Below, in pieces: positions 8,904 to 16,276 of a stretch of 64,000 nt of DNA. The notes under the pieces are model-generated. The model ran no database searches, was not told the origin of the DNA, and saw only the letters and a program-made list of their open reading frames with translations. Location of the stretch: assembly GCA_964579825.1 (NCBI GenBank), contig CAZOHT010000021.1:1-64000 (forward strand). Reading direction: 5' to 3'. The stretch's first letter is position 1. Each line of letters opens with the position of its first letter. Source of the stretch: SPCO01 sp964579825 (lineage in GTDB: Bacteria > Chloroflexota > Limnocylindria > Limnocylindrales > CSP1-4). The position numbers were made by a program, and so were the translations under genes.

Positions 8904-9727
8904 CAGGTCGGACCCGGCGCCGGGCTACCCGTCGGCTCGGCGCCCGGTGGCGCGGAGCGATACCCGATGCCGCGGACCGTGGCGACATAGCGAGGCGCGT
9001 CGGCGTCGTCGTGGAGCTTGTCGCGTAGCCGGCCGATGTGGACGTCGATCGTGCGATCCATGACCTCGGACTGGTCGCGGCCGTAGACCGCATCGAGGAG
9101 CTGATCGCGGGTGAGGACGCGCCCGTCGGCTTCGAGCAGCGTCTGGAGCAGGCGGAACTCGACCCGAGTCAGGTCGATGGTCGTGCCATCCCGACGGACC
9201 TCGTATCGGTCGAGGTCCATGACGAGATCGGCCTGGGTGAGCGTGCGGGGTGGGGGGCCGGCCGTGCCGGCCGTCCAGGGAGTGGCCGGCTCGGGTGCGA
9301 GCGCGCCGACCGAGGCCGGGGTCGTGCGTCGCAGGATCGACTTCACCCGCAGGACGAGTTCGGCCGGCGAGAACGGCTTGGGCAGGTAATCGTCGGCGCC
9401 GTCCTCGAACCCGGTGATGCGATCGAGCGTCGAGCCGCGGGCACTGATGATGAGGATCGGCGTCGCGGCCGCCTCGTCGTCGCCGCGGACCGCCCGGATG
9501 ACGGCCCGGCCGTCCAGTCCGGGGAGCATCAGGTCCAGCACGACGAGCGCCGGCCGGTGTCGCTCGATCGCGTCGAGGGCCCCTGGCCCGTCGGCCGCGG
9601 TCACCACCGAGAAGCCGTCGCGCTCCAGGTACGTGCGCACCAGCCGGACGATCTTCGCGTCGTCGTCGACGACCAGGATCGGTCGCTCCGGGATGACGTC
9701 GAGCGGCGGGTTCGGCATGGCCAGCAT
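8903..9727 (-). CDS. OmpR/PhoB-family response regulator
   Basis: DNA-binding response regulator paired with the kinase just downstream, 274 residues. The N-terminal receiver domain shows the acidic pair (VVDDDAK), the phospho-acceptor Asp in VVLDLMLPG near residue 63, the Ser/Thr in IISARGS and the Lys in YLPKPFSPAEL. A Pro/Ala/Gly-rich linker (about residues 135-165) leads to a winged-helix DNA-binding domain containing VEFRLLQTLLEADGRVLTRDQLL and VDVHIGRLRDKL-type wing residues (here IDVHIGRLRDKL). A second ATG three codons downstream could also be used. It follows the GNAT gene by 15 bases on the same strand. Confidence 0.92.
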   Translation of the reverse strand: MLAMPNPPLDVIPERPILVVDDDAKIVRLVRTYLERDGFSVVTAADGPGALDAIERHRPALVVLDLMLPGLDGRAVIRAVRGDDEAAATPILIISARGSTLDRITGFEDGADDYLPKPFSPAELVLRVKSILRRTTPASVGALAPEPATPWTAGTAGPPPRTLTQADLVMDLDRYEVRRDGTTIDLTRVEFRLLQTLLEADGRVLTRDQLLDAVYGRDQSEVMDRTIDVHIGRLRDKLHDDADAPRYVATVRGIGYRSAPPGAEPTGSPAPGPT

Positions 9728-9742
9728 GGTAGGGGAGCGATG

Positions 9743-10381
9743 CTAGGCAGCGACCATGACGCTTGGGTGACGGACCATCAGCCAGCCTGAGACGTCGGTG
9801 CCGGGGATCGTGAGCCGCTCGACGGTCTTGAAGCCAAGGCGCTCGTAGAGGACGACGTTGCGGGCGGTCGCGGTCTCCAGGTAGGCGGGGATCCCGTCGC
9901 GATCGCAGCGGTCCAGCATCGGGCGAACGAGCGCACTGCCGATGCCCTGGCCCTGGCGTCCCTGGTCCACGCCCAGCGCCGAGAGGTAGGCGTGTGGTTC
10001 GGCGAGATGGTGGTGGCGACGCGATTCCATCGTCTCCAGCACGGAAGCCACCTCGCGCAACCGGCTCCAACCCGTGAGTCGGATGAGCGTCGGCGTCAGG
10101 CGAAGGCTGTCGAGGGTGGTGCTGGCCTTGCCGCCGGGCGGGATCCACATGGCGGCGCCGGCAAGGTCCGTGGTGGTGTACGTCGCGGTCAGGCCGGCGG
10201 AGGCGTGGCGCAGGAGGCCGTCCCAGCCGGTCCGCATCCGTTCCGGGACGCCCGGTCCCGGACCGGCGAACCACGAGAAGAACGGATCCTCCGCGAACGC
10301 CCGGGCCATCACCTGGGCCAGGGCGGGGATGTCCTCCCGACGCGCCGGTCGGACGGTCGGTGGGGTCGCGGTCGGGGTCAT
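9743..10381 (-). CDS. GNAT-family N-acetyltransferase
   Basis: Predicted acetyl-CoA-dependent N-acyltransferase of 212 residues; substrate unknown. The N-terminus (TVRPARREDIPALAQVMARAF) is a standard GNAT first strand-helix, and the acetyl-CoA loop is LGVDQGRQGQGIGSALVRPML, matching the Q/RxxGxG/A signature. The C-terminal NVVLYERLGFKTV block is also family-typical. The open frame continues upstream, but the ATG at 10381 begins just before the domain, and the upstream part overlaps a promoter region, so 10381 is preferred. It is the first gene of a run with the response regulator and kinase, and divergent from imuA. Confidence 0.85.
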   Translation of the reverse strand: MTPTATPPTVRPARREDIPALAQVMARAFAEDPFFSWFAGPGPGVPERMRTGWDGLLRHASAGLTATYTTTDLAGAAMWIPPGGKASTTLDSLRLTPTLIRLTGWSRLREVASVLETMESRRHHHLAEPHAYLSALGVDQGRQGQGIGSALVRPMLDRCDRDGIPAYLETATARNVVLYERLGFKTVERLTIPGTDVSGWLMVRHPSVMVAA

Positions 10382-10566
10382 GGACCGAGCGTACAGGTTC
10401 CAGGGCTTGGCTTGGCACGCCCGGCTCCGGCGCGTCCGGGTAGATGCGGATCCGGAACGAACGCCTCGTGGACCGACGACCAGGCTGCGGTCCAGCCGGT
10501 TTCGGTGGGGCTCCACGCTCATCTGTCTCGAATGGGCATCTGGTGGTCACGCGACGCCTGGGGGTC

Positions 10567-10595
10567 TTGTTCGACTAGAACAGATGTTCTACTAT
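10567..10595 (+). promoter_or_regulatory. imuA promoter with embedded SOS (LexA) box
   Basis: The sequence TAGAACAGATGTTCTA (10576-10591) is a perfect 6-4-6 inverted repeat matching the GAAC-N4-GTTC SOS box known from Gram-positive and related bacteria. It fills the spacer between a possible -35 (TTGTTC, 10567-10572) and -10 (TACTAT, 10590-10595) with 17-base spacing. A bound repressor would block RNA polymerase. The imuA ATG follows ten bases after the -10. Confidence 0.85.
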
Positions 10596-10604
10596 GACCG
10601 TCCG

Positions 10605-11705
10605 ATGGCGACCCTTTCCCCGGACGTGACGGCAGCCATGGCGACCCTCCAGGCTCGCTGGGGAGCGGCAGCTCCGCAGGTCGTGGGATCGCTCGCCATC
10701 GCGCCACTCCCCGGGGACGCGCCGGAGGACCCGCGGCACGACCTGGGGACCGCACCCCGCCCGGACGTCGATGACCGGGTCATCCGCACCGGGTTCGCGG
10801 CGCTCGACGCGATCCTGGGGCCCGGCGGCCTGCCCAGATCCGCCAGCGTCGCGATCCGCGGCGACGGCTCCAGCGGCCGGACGACCCTGGCGCTCCGGGT
10901 CGCCGCCGAGGCCCAGGCGAGTGGCTCGGTGGTGGCCTGGCTGGATCTCGCCCGCTCGTTCGACCCGGTGGAGGCCGTCGCCCGCGGCGTCGATCTCGAG
11001 TGGCTCGTCGTCATCACCCCGGCCTCGCTCGACGAGGGTCTGACCATCGCCGGCAGCCTGCTGACCGGCCGCTCGGTGGACCTGCTCTTCCTGGACCTGC
11101 CCGGCGGCCGGCTCGCCGCCACGGACAGCCCGGCCCGCATCGCCGATCGGCTCGGACGCCTGGCCGCGTTCGCCCGACGCTCGGACGCGATCCTCATCGT
11201 CCTCGAGACGCCGGGTCCCGCCGGCGGCCTGTCGACCGCCGTCGCCGAGGCGACCGGCCTGCGCCTGGAACTCGCCCGACGGTCCTGGATCCGGCTCGGG
11301 CGGGATGTCGTCGGCCAACGCACGGAGGCGCTGGTCGCCCGCAATCGATACGGGCCGCCGGGCAAGCGGGCGACCCTCCGGATCCTCTACGCCGAGGGCG
11401 GTGAACGGGACGCCTGTCTCCGCCGCCCGGATCTCCTGCTCGACCTCACCGCCCCGCCCCCGATCCATGCCCCCGCGATCCAGCCCGAACGGACCACCCG
11501 CGATGCGACTCATCCACCTCCACCAGCCGCACCTCCCCCTCCAGCTCGCTCGAGCGCGCGCCTCCGATCCCTTCCCGCCGGGTCCGATCGTGCTGGGCGG
11601 CCGGCCGTGGGATCCGGGACCGGTCATCGACGCGGATCCGGAGGCCCGGGCACTGGGCGTCCGGCGCGGGATGCCGCTCGGGAGCGCCCACCGGCTCGCC
11701 CCTGA
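10605..11705 (+). CDS. imuA: ImuA-like RecA-fold accessory protein of the SOS mutasome
   Basis: RecA-like ATPase-fold protein expected to work with ImuB and DnaE2 in SOS-induced translesion synthesis. The 366-residue product has a degenerate P-loop, GDGSSGRTTLAL near residue 86 (GxxxxGRT rather than GKT), and a Walker B-like strand, VDLLFLDLPGG near residue 159. The recognisable domain ends around residue 285 with KRATLRILYAEGG; the rest is Pro/Ala/Arg-rich and overlaps the first 203 bases of imuB in another frame. The ATG at 10605 lies 13 bases after the SOS box. Conserved gene order and the shared box support the role. Similarity to ImuA (SulA/RecA-like) is judged from motifs and context, so other RecA-like functions remain possible. 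Confidence 0.8.
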   Translation: MATLSPDVTAAMATLQARWGAAAPQVVGSLAIAPLPGDAPEDPRHDLGTAPRPDVDDRVIRTGFAALDAILGPGGLPRSASVAIRGDGSSGRTTLALRVAAEAQASGSVVAWLDLARSFDPVEAVARGVDLEWLVVITPASLDEGLTIAGSLLTGRSVDLLFLDLPGGRLAATDSPARIADRLGRLAAFARRSDAILIVLETPGPAGGLSTAVAEATGLRLELARRSWIRLGRDVVGQRTEALVARNRYGPPGKRATLRILYAEGGERDACLRRPDLLLDLTAPPPIHAPAIQPERTTRDATHPPPPAAPPPPARSSARLRSLPAGSDRAGRPAVGSGTGHRRGSGGPGTGRPARDAARERPPARP

Positions 11706-12786
11706 GGCGACCTTCATCGAGGCGGACCCGGACGCGGACCGGGCGATCGCCGAGGCCGCCTTCGAGGCACTCGCCGCGTTCAGCCCGGGTCTCGCCGGCA
11801 GCACGGATCCGCTCGACCCGGCGTTCGGCCTGTTCGAGGTCCAGGCGGACGGCCTGGAGCCGCTGTGGGGCGCCGAGCCGGTCCTCGTCGGGCGGCTGGT
11901 AGGGGCACTCGCGGGGGCGCTGCGGGTCGCGCCGCCCGCCGATCCCGCGGAGCCCGCCGATCCCGTCACGTCCACCCGGGTCGGCGCCGGTGCGACCCGG
12001 TTCGCGGCCACGGTCGCGGCCATCCATGCCAGGCACGGCACGCCCATCCTCATCCCGCCCGGTGGCGAGGCGGCGTTCCTCGCGCCGCGGCCGGCCGGCC
12101 TGCTCACCACGGACCTCGACATCCGGGCGCGGCTGTCACGCTTCGGGCTGCGGCGGATCGGGGCCGTGGCGGACCTGCCCGCCTCAGCGCTCGTCGCCCG
12201 CTTCGGGGCGGAAGGGGCCCGGATCCACGCCCGGGCCAACGGCGAGGAGACCGATCCGTTCCGCCCGCGCCGGACTCCCGAACGTCTCGCCCTCGCCGTC
12301 CCGGTCGAGCCGCCGGTCGAAGATCTCGAGCCGCTCCGCTTCGTGCTCCATCGGCTGGTCGTGGCCCTCGCGACCCAGACCGCCGCCCGCGGCCTGGCCG
12401 TCACCAGCGCGAGCCTGCGGCTGGACCTGGACCTCGCCTTCGCACCGGCCGGCACGCCCGGGGAGCTGGTCGCGGCGCAGCGCTTCCCGGAGCCCACCTC
12501 GGACGCCGAGGCCATCGAACGTCTCCTGTTCGCTCGCCTGGAGCGGACGCCACCACCGGCCGCGGTCGCCCGGCTCTCGCTGGAACTCGCCGGCGCCGAG
12601 CCGGCCACCGGTCAGCAGCTCCCGTTGTTCGTGCCGCAGGCCGCTCGCAACGCCCGGCTGGCCTGGCAGCTGGCGCGCCTCGCGCTCACGTTCGGCGAGG
12701 ATCGCATCCGTCGGACGGAGCTGGCGGACCCCGAGGCACCACTCCCCGAACGGCGCTGGACCTGGCGTCCGGTGGATCTCGGATGA
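11503..12786 (+). CDS. imuB: ImuB, catalytically inactive Y-family polymerase homologue
   Basis: Hub protein of the ImuA-ImuB-DnaE2 mutasome; in known systems it binds the sliding clamp and recruits DnaE2. The 427-residue protein has the Y-family fold but lacks the acidic catalytic residues: the start reads IHLHQPHLPLQLA where active polymerases have DxDxFFA, and the SIDE-type motif is replaced by DPAFGLFEVQA. A helix-hairpin-helix region (FGLRRIGAVADLPASALVARFG) follows near residue 215. A clamp-binding peptide, QQLPLF, sits near residue 371. The ATG at 11503 starts at the conserved MRLIHLHQP block. Its stop overlaps the next ATG (ATGA). Confidence 0.88.
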   Translation: MRLIHLHQPHLPLQLARARASDPFPPGPIVLGGRPWDPGPVIDADPEARALGVRRGMPLGSAHRLAPEATFIEADPDADRAIAEAAFEALAAFSPGLAGSTDPLDPAFGLFEVQADGLEPLWGAEPVLVGRLVGALAGALRVAPPADPAEPADPVTSTRVGAGATRFAATVAAIHARHGTPILIPPGGEAAFLAPRPAGLLTTDLDIRARLSRFGLRRIGAVADLPASALVARFGAEGARIHARANGEETDPFRPRRTPERLALAVPVEPPVEDLEPLRFVLHRLVVALATQTAARGLAVTSASLRLDLDLAFAPAGTPGELVAAQRFPEPTSDAEAIERLLFARLERTPPPAAVARLSLELAGAEPATGQQLPLFVPQAARNARLAWQLARLALTFGEDRIRRTELADPEAPLPERRWTWRPVDLG

Positions 12787-13031
12787 CCCGTCTCCTGCGC
12801 GAGCACCCGCTCATCGATGTCGAGATCGATGCGACCGGCGCCCTCACCGCCATCCGCTGGAACGGCCGTCGCGAACCGGTCGAGGTCTGCAACCGCTGGC
12901 GGATCGAGGAGGCCTGGTGGCGTCAGCCCATCGCCCGCGACTACGTCAAGGTCGTCGGCGAGCGCTGGCTGGCCCTCGTCTACCTCGACCGCCTCGACGG
13001 CACCTGGCACCTCGAGCGCCTGTACGACTAG
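12783..13031 (+). CDS. Small DUF6504-like protein coupled to imuB
   Basis: An 82-residue acidic/aromatic protein containing WNGRREPVEVCNRWRIEEAWW and a C-terminal WLALVYLDRLDGTWHLERLYD. The pattern resembles the DUF6504 proteins found next to DnaE2/ImuB genes in actinobacteria and relatives; this is recognition by eye. The start ATG overlaps the imuB stop (ATGA), so it is translated with the mutasome and is probably an SOS-controlled accessory factor of unknown role. It ends four bases into the convergent DUF4260-like gene. Confidence 0.75.
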   Translation: MTRLLREHPLIDVEIDATGALTAIRWNGRREPVEVCNRWRIEEAWWRQPIARDYVKVVGERWLALVYLDRLDGTWHLERLYD

Positions 13032-13435
13032 GGCGCACCCGCCTCGTCTCGATGCTTGCCGATGCGGCCGAGGTGCGTGTCCTGGAAGGCCGTCTGCAGC
13101 TTCAGGCCGTAGCCGAGCGCGCGGTCCATGCCGACGTGCGCGATGAGGATCGAGCCGGCGACGGCGAGCGGGAAGGACACCAGCCACAGGCCGGCACCGA
13201 GCACGATCAGGCCGGTCGCCCAGTTGTGGACCAGGTTGTAGGTCAGGGCGCCCGTCTTGGGGGAATGCAGGTAGCCGACCATCGAGAGATCCGGCACGAG
13301 CAGCAGCGGGATGAGCAGGAACCAGGGAGCCCCGAGCCACAGGTACAGGGCGGCACCGGCGACGAACGCGGCGATCGACTCGGCGCGCAGCCAGCCGCGG
13401 ACGGCCTGGATGGGATCGCCGGCGGACGGGGTCAG
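13028..13435 (-). CDS. DUF4260-like small membrane protein (start uncertain)
   Basis: Membrane protein with three to four hydrophobic segments and the family blocks LLLVPDLSMVGYLHSP, YNLVHNW and AHVGMDRALGYGLK, typical of DUF4260; function unknown. The only ATG in frame (13297) would begin inside the PDLSM block and cut off the first membrane helix (ESIAAFVAGAALYLWLG). The homologous region continues upstream with no ATG, GTG or TTG before the block, so a CTG at 13435, which overlaps the TGA of the preceding microprotein gene, is proposed; a small assembly error is the alternative. It is convergent with the mutasome operon. Confidence 0.7.
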   Translation of the reverse strand: MTPSAGDPIQAVRGWLRAESIAAFVAGAALYLWLGAPWFLLIPLLLVPDLSMVGYLHSPKTGALTYNLVHNWATGLIVLGAGLWLVSFPLAVAGSILIAHVGMDRALGYGLKLQTAFQDTHLGRIGKHRDEAGAP

Positions 13436-13536
13436 CGCGGTGAGGCTCCGAACATCAGCGTCACGACGAAGAGGACGAGGAACAGGCCCACGACGAGCGC
13501 GAGCGCGCCAAGATCACGCGGCTGTGCCGACTGCAC
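13432..13536 (-). CDS. 34-residue single-helix membrane microprotein
   Basis: Short open frame from GTG 13536 to TGA 13432, product VQSAQPRDLG followed by a strongly hydrophobic helix (ALALVVGLFLVLFVVTLMFG) and ASPR. A GGGGGA stretch lies about six bases before the GTG, and a TATGAT -10-like box lies about 50 bases upstream (13585-13590). Its stop overlaps the proposed start of the DUF4260-like gene, suggesting co-translation. No family is recognised. Confidence 0.55.
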   Translation of the reverse strand: MQSAQPRDLGALALVVGLFLVLFVVTLMFGASPR

Positions 13537-13635
13537 CAGCAGTCCCCCGAGCTACAGGATCGGATTCCCGGCCGATCGCCCCGAATCATAGACCAGCCGC
13601 AGCTGCCGGTTTCGCCCATCCGGCACCGTGGACGG

Positions 13636-13734
13636 TCAGGCCGGGATGTTCGCCCCGACGATGACCGCGACCAGGGCGATCAGCACGATGGACAGGGTCG
13701 CAGCGCCGACGAAGTCGCGCCGTCTCGGCTTCAT
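13636..13734 (-). CDS. 32-residue single-helix membrane microprotein
   Basis: ATG at 13734 with a strong Shine-Dalgarno (GGAGGA, about eight bases upstream). The product begins MKPRRRDFVGAA and continues with one hydrophobic helix (TLSIVLIALVAVIVGANIPA), a positive-inside single-span layout. It starts 16 bases after the lipoprotein gene on the same strand and may be its operon partner. No family is recognised. Confidence 0.6.
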   Translation of the reverse strand: MKPRRRDFVGAATLSIVLIALVAVIVGANIPA

Positions 13735-13750
13735 GTCAGGGCTCCTCCGA

Positions 13751-14227
13751 TCAAGTGTTGGGGCACGACGCACCGTAGAGGATCGTGATGGAGGTCAGGG
13801 TCCCGAGCGGGGCCAACTCGACGTGGATCTCACAATCGGGCGCTCGCTCGCCATCGATGGCGTAGCTCCCGTCTTCGAGCGCCGCCGTCTCGCCGTTCAC
13901 GTCGTACCCGTCCGAGACGAGCTGGTCGGCCGTCCAGGCGGCGATGGTCTTCGCGTCCGTGCCATCGACCACGAAGAGCGCCGAGACCGGACCGACCGTC
14001 GCCTCATCGGATGGGACCGCGCCAGCGTAGACCGGAAAGTCTGGGGGGATGGCATCCCAGATCCGACCCCACTCGGTGTCGGTCTGGCCGGTCAGCGGCG
14101 GGACGAGGCTGCCGGTGGGCGCCGCGGTCGGCGAAGCGGTGCTCGACGACCCGCACGCGGCGAAGACGGCGAGCGCGCACAGCAGCAGAGCGAGGACCGA
14201 GCGTCGGGGGGTTCGCACGCGGGCCAT
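13751..14227 (-). CDS. Secreted lipoprotein of unknown function
   Basis: 158-residue precursor starting at ATG 14227: a basic n-region (MARVRTPRRS), a hydrophobic core and the lipobox FAAC at about residues 23-26, followed by a Ser/Thr/Pro linker. The mature part is a small domain with TEWGRIWDAIPPDFPVYAGA and a C-terminal SITILYGASCPNT; two further cysteines (in DCEIHVEL and ASCPN) could form a disulfide. No known family is recognised. A hairpin just upstream (14247-14283) appears to isolate it from the preceding genes. Confidence 0.75.
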   Translation of the reverse strand: MARVRTPRRSVLALLLCALAVFAACGSSSTASPTAAPTGSLVPPLTGQTDTEWGRIWDAIPPDFPVYAGAVPSDEATVGPVSALFVVDGTDAKTIAAWTADQLVSDGYDVNGETAALEDGSYAIDGERAPDCEIHVELAPLGTLTSITILYGASCPNT

Positions 14228-14246
14228 CGTACCGTGGCCGGACGTG

Positions 14247-14283
14247 ACAGGACCCCGCCGCCCCCAAAGCAGCGGGGTCCTGT
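14247..14283 (-). terminator. Strong hairpin between microprotein and lipoprotein genes
   Basis: ACAGGACCCCGC (14247-14258) pairs perfectly over 12 bases with GCGGGGTCCTGT (14272-14283) around a 13-base loop. It lies downstream of the 44-residue microprotein gene and 20 bases upstream of the lipoprotein start on the minus strand. There is no U-tract, so termination is inferred from the stem alone. Confidence 0.6.
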
Positions 14284-14405
14284 GGCCGAGCTGGTCGCTC
14301 ACCGACCTGCCGGCTGGTCGGCGTACGGATCTCTGGGAACCGTCGCCGCCGAACTTTCCCGGGCCTCCCCAGGCGCCGAGATTTCGGGTTGATGTGAGGG
14401 CGGTG

Positions 14406-14540
14406 TCAGCGCACCGCTGCCTGGACTGCCAGGACCGCTGGGAAGAGGATGAAGATCAGCACGACCGCGATCAGGATCATCGCGACTCGACGCAGTGCGG
14501 CGGTCGCAACGGGCTTGATCGGCTGGATCGGTGCGTGCAT
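14406..14540 (-). CDS. 44-residue single-helix membrane microprotein
   Basis: ATG at 14540; product MHAPIQPIKPVATAALRR followed by a long hydrophobic helix (VAMILIAVVLIFILFPAVLA) and VQAAVR. No Shine-Dalgarno is obvious; the start lies ten bases after a potentially folded RNA element (14551-14619) that follows the GH18-like gene. No family is recognised. The short length and single helix resemble the two other microproteins nearby, though the sequences differ. Confidence 0.5.
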   Translation of the reverse strand: MHAPIQPIKPVATAALRRVAMILIAVVLIFILFPAVLAVQAAVR

Positions 14541-14550
14541 GCCACTGAGA

Positions 14551-14619
14551 CGCCGATACCCCCGAACTTGTTTCGTGCCGGGGATGGGAAACTTGGCGTC
14601 GCACGCCTGACCATCGGCG
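14551..14619 (-). ncRNA. Candidate structured RNA element upstream of a microprotein gene
   Basis: Read on the minus strand, a 7-bp closing helix (CGCCGAT 619-613 with ATCGGCG 557-551) encloses two hairpins: GGCGT/ACGCC (607-603 and 599-595, three-base loop) and CCCCG/CGGGG (583-579 and 564-560, 14-base loop; all offsets from 14000). The linker GTTTC (14592-14588) can pair with GAAAC (14574-14570) in the loop of the second hairpin, giving a pseudoknot. It fills the space between the GH18-like stop and the microprotein start. It matches no riboswitch class I can name. Confidence 0.35.
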
Positions 14620-14620
14620 G

Positions 14621-16141
14621 TCAGTACGGCTGGCGGAACCCCGCATCCGGCGAACGGAAGTATGCACCCGGGACGCGTTCGAAACGAGCCCTGAACTGCC
14701 AGGTTCCTGCGGGCAACTTGCTGGCGAGCCCGATGCGCACGTTGGTGGCGTGCCCGATGGCCTTTCCGGGGTAGATCGTCTCGGTCGGACCCTTGCCCGT
14801 GAGCCACACCTTGTCCTTCGCGTCGCGGAGCGTCCAGATCCAGGTGCCACGCTCGGGGACGGTGCCGACGTTCTTCCCGTTGTAGTGGACGACGGCCCAG
14901 ACATACCCGGACTTCGACGTCACGTTGGTGACGTACGCGCCCACCGTCACCGCGTGGACCGGCGCGTAGAACTTCGTCCGCAACAGGTCCCACAGCTCCG
15001 TGTACCCACGGTCGTTGTCGAGCGTCCAGATCCCGATCCCAGCCAGCCCGGTGGCGATGGCCCAGTCGTACTTCTCGGTGAGGCTGCGCTCCTCCTCGAA
15101 GTAGACCTGTCGCCACGTCTTCTTGATCGGCTCCCAGTACGTGTAGAAGCCGCTGCCCTCGACCGCGTCGTACTGACGCGGCACCTCCGGATGGGCGGCG
15201 AGGAAGTCGCGAGCGCTGGCGTAGGTGACCGCGGCCACGGCGCCGTAGGCGGTCTTGTTCGACTGGACGGTCGCGTTCGGGACGTTCGCGGTGACGGGCC
15301 AGTCGTAGCCGTAGTAGGGCACGCCGAGCAGGACCGTATTCGCCGGTGCCCACTGGAGGATCCGCGTGATGTGGGCCTTCACCGTGCGGGTCGTGTTGTC
15401 GAGTGGGGCCACGGCGCCGGCCACCGTCGACGACGAGTTGCGGTAGCCGTAGGTCATGATCATCTGGCGGTCGACGAGTGGGACCAGGCCCAGGATGAGC
15501 TCCTTGCCGGCCCCGGCCGAGGTCGCATTGACGAGTTGGGCGGTCGGGAACCGGGCCTGCATCGCCGTCCGGAACCGGGCCACGAACGCGAGGTAGGACG
15601 CCGCGTCCTCGTTGAACATCGGCTCGAAGTCCAGACCGGCGCCGTCCGCCTGGCGCGCCTCCATGAGGTCCAGGGCCTGCCCGATGAACCGGTCCTGGGC
15701 GGTCGTGCTCGCGAGGAACGCGCGCATCTTGGGCAGGCTCCCGGAGTCGAACAGCTGGAACGTGGGGACCACCCGGACGCCCTTGTCGTGGGCCGCGTTG
15801 GTGATGGCCGCGACGTCGTCGCCGATGTACTCCCGATACCCCACCCAGCTCGTGTCGAGGTTCCCATCCGCCTTGATCCCGAGGCCGAAGATGGCGATCG
15901 TCGAGACGAGCTCGTACTGGATCCGGTCGACGGTCGTGGCATCGATCCGCCAGTAGGGGAGGTAGCCGTAGACCTCCTTGCTGAGCGGTGCGATGCCCGT
16001 GATCCGCGGGCGGATCGGCGTCGCGGCCTGGACCGGTGGCGCGTCGGCGAACAGGCCGGCGGGCAGCACGGTGACGAGGGCCAGCAGGGCGGCGACGGCC
16101 GGGCGGACCAGCTGATGGGGACGGCGGAGGATCGATCGCAT
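14621..16141 (-). CDS. Secreted GH18-like (chitinase-fold) glycoside hydrolase
   Basis: 506-residue exported protein with a Sec signal peptide (MRSILRRPHQL... cleaved near PVQAATP). Residues ~55-370 form a GH18 TIM barrel: VYGYLPYWRID, the active-site strand DGAGLDFEP near residue 169, MIMTYGYRNSS and WAIATGLAGIGIWTLDND as the final strand. In the GH18 consensus DxxDxDxE the first Asp, third Asp and catalytic Glu are present but the second Asp is Gly, so activity could be altered. A C-terminal ~115-residue beta domain (AVTVGAYVTNVTSKSGYVW...) is unassigned. Related proteins act on chitin, peptidoglycan or spore cortex. It is divergent from dnaE2. Confidence 0.82.
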   Translation of the reverse strand: MRSILRRPHQLVRPAVAALLALVTVLPAGLFADAPPVQAATPIRPRITGIAPLSKEVYGYLPYWRIDATTVDRIQYELVSTIAIFGLGIKADGNLDTSWVGYREYIGDDVAAITNAAHDKGVRVVPTFQLFDSGSLPKMRAFLASTTAQDRFIGQALDLMEARQADGAGLDFEPMFNEDAASYLAFVARFRTAMQARFPTAQLVNATSAGAGKELILGLVPLVDRQMIMTYGYRNSSSTVAGAVAPLDNTTRTVKAHITRILQWAPANTVLLGVPYYGYDWPVTANVPNATVQSNKTAYGAVAAVTYASARDFLAAHPEVPRQYDAVEGSGFYTYWEPIKKTWRQVYFEEERSLTEKYDWAIATGLAGIGIWTLDNDRGYTELWDLLRTKFYAPVHAVTVGAYVTNVTSKSGYVWAVVHYNGKNVGTVPERGTWIWTLRDAKDKVWLTGKGPTETIYPGKAIGHATNVRIGLASKLPAGTWQFRARFERVPGAYFRSPDAGFRQPY

Positions 16142-16216
16142 CCTCGTAAGTCAACCCCGGGAGGCTCGGTTCGTCCAGTCCTACCTTGGTCCTGCCGGGC
16201 GGGGAGTGGCACGTGG

Positions 16217-16236
16217 TAGAACATCCGTTCTATACT
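16217..16236 (+). promoter_or_regulatory. dnaE2 SOS (LexA) box overlapping the -10
   Basis: TAGAACATCCGTTCTA (16217-16232) is a perfect 6-4-6 inverted repeat with the same arms as the box before imuA. It overlaps a TATACT -10 element (16231-16236). The dnaE2 start follows 40 bases downstream. The shared arms imply common control by a LexA-type repressor encoded outside the window. Confidence 0.87.
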
Positions 16237-16276
16237 TGAGGGCCCCCAGCCAGCCGGTCAGGACCGGAGCGACCCC

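Noticed and set aside
14540..14620. GCCACTG next to the candidate structured element considered as a cobalamin riboswitch core
   Set aside because: The other conserved blocks of the cobalamin riboswitch are missing, and the strand would be opposite to both neighbouring genes.
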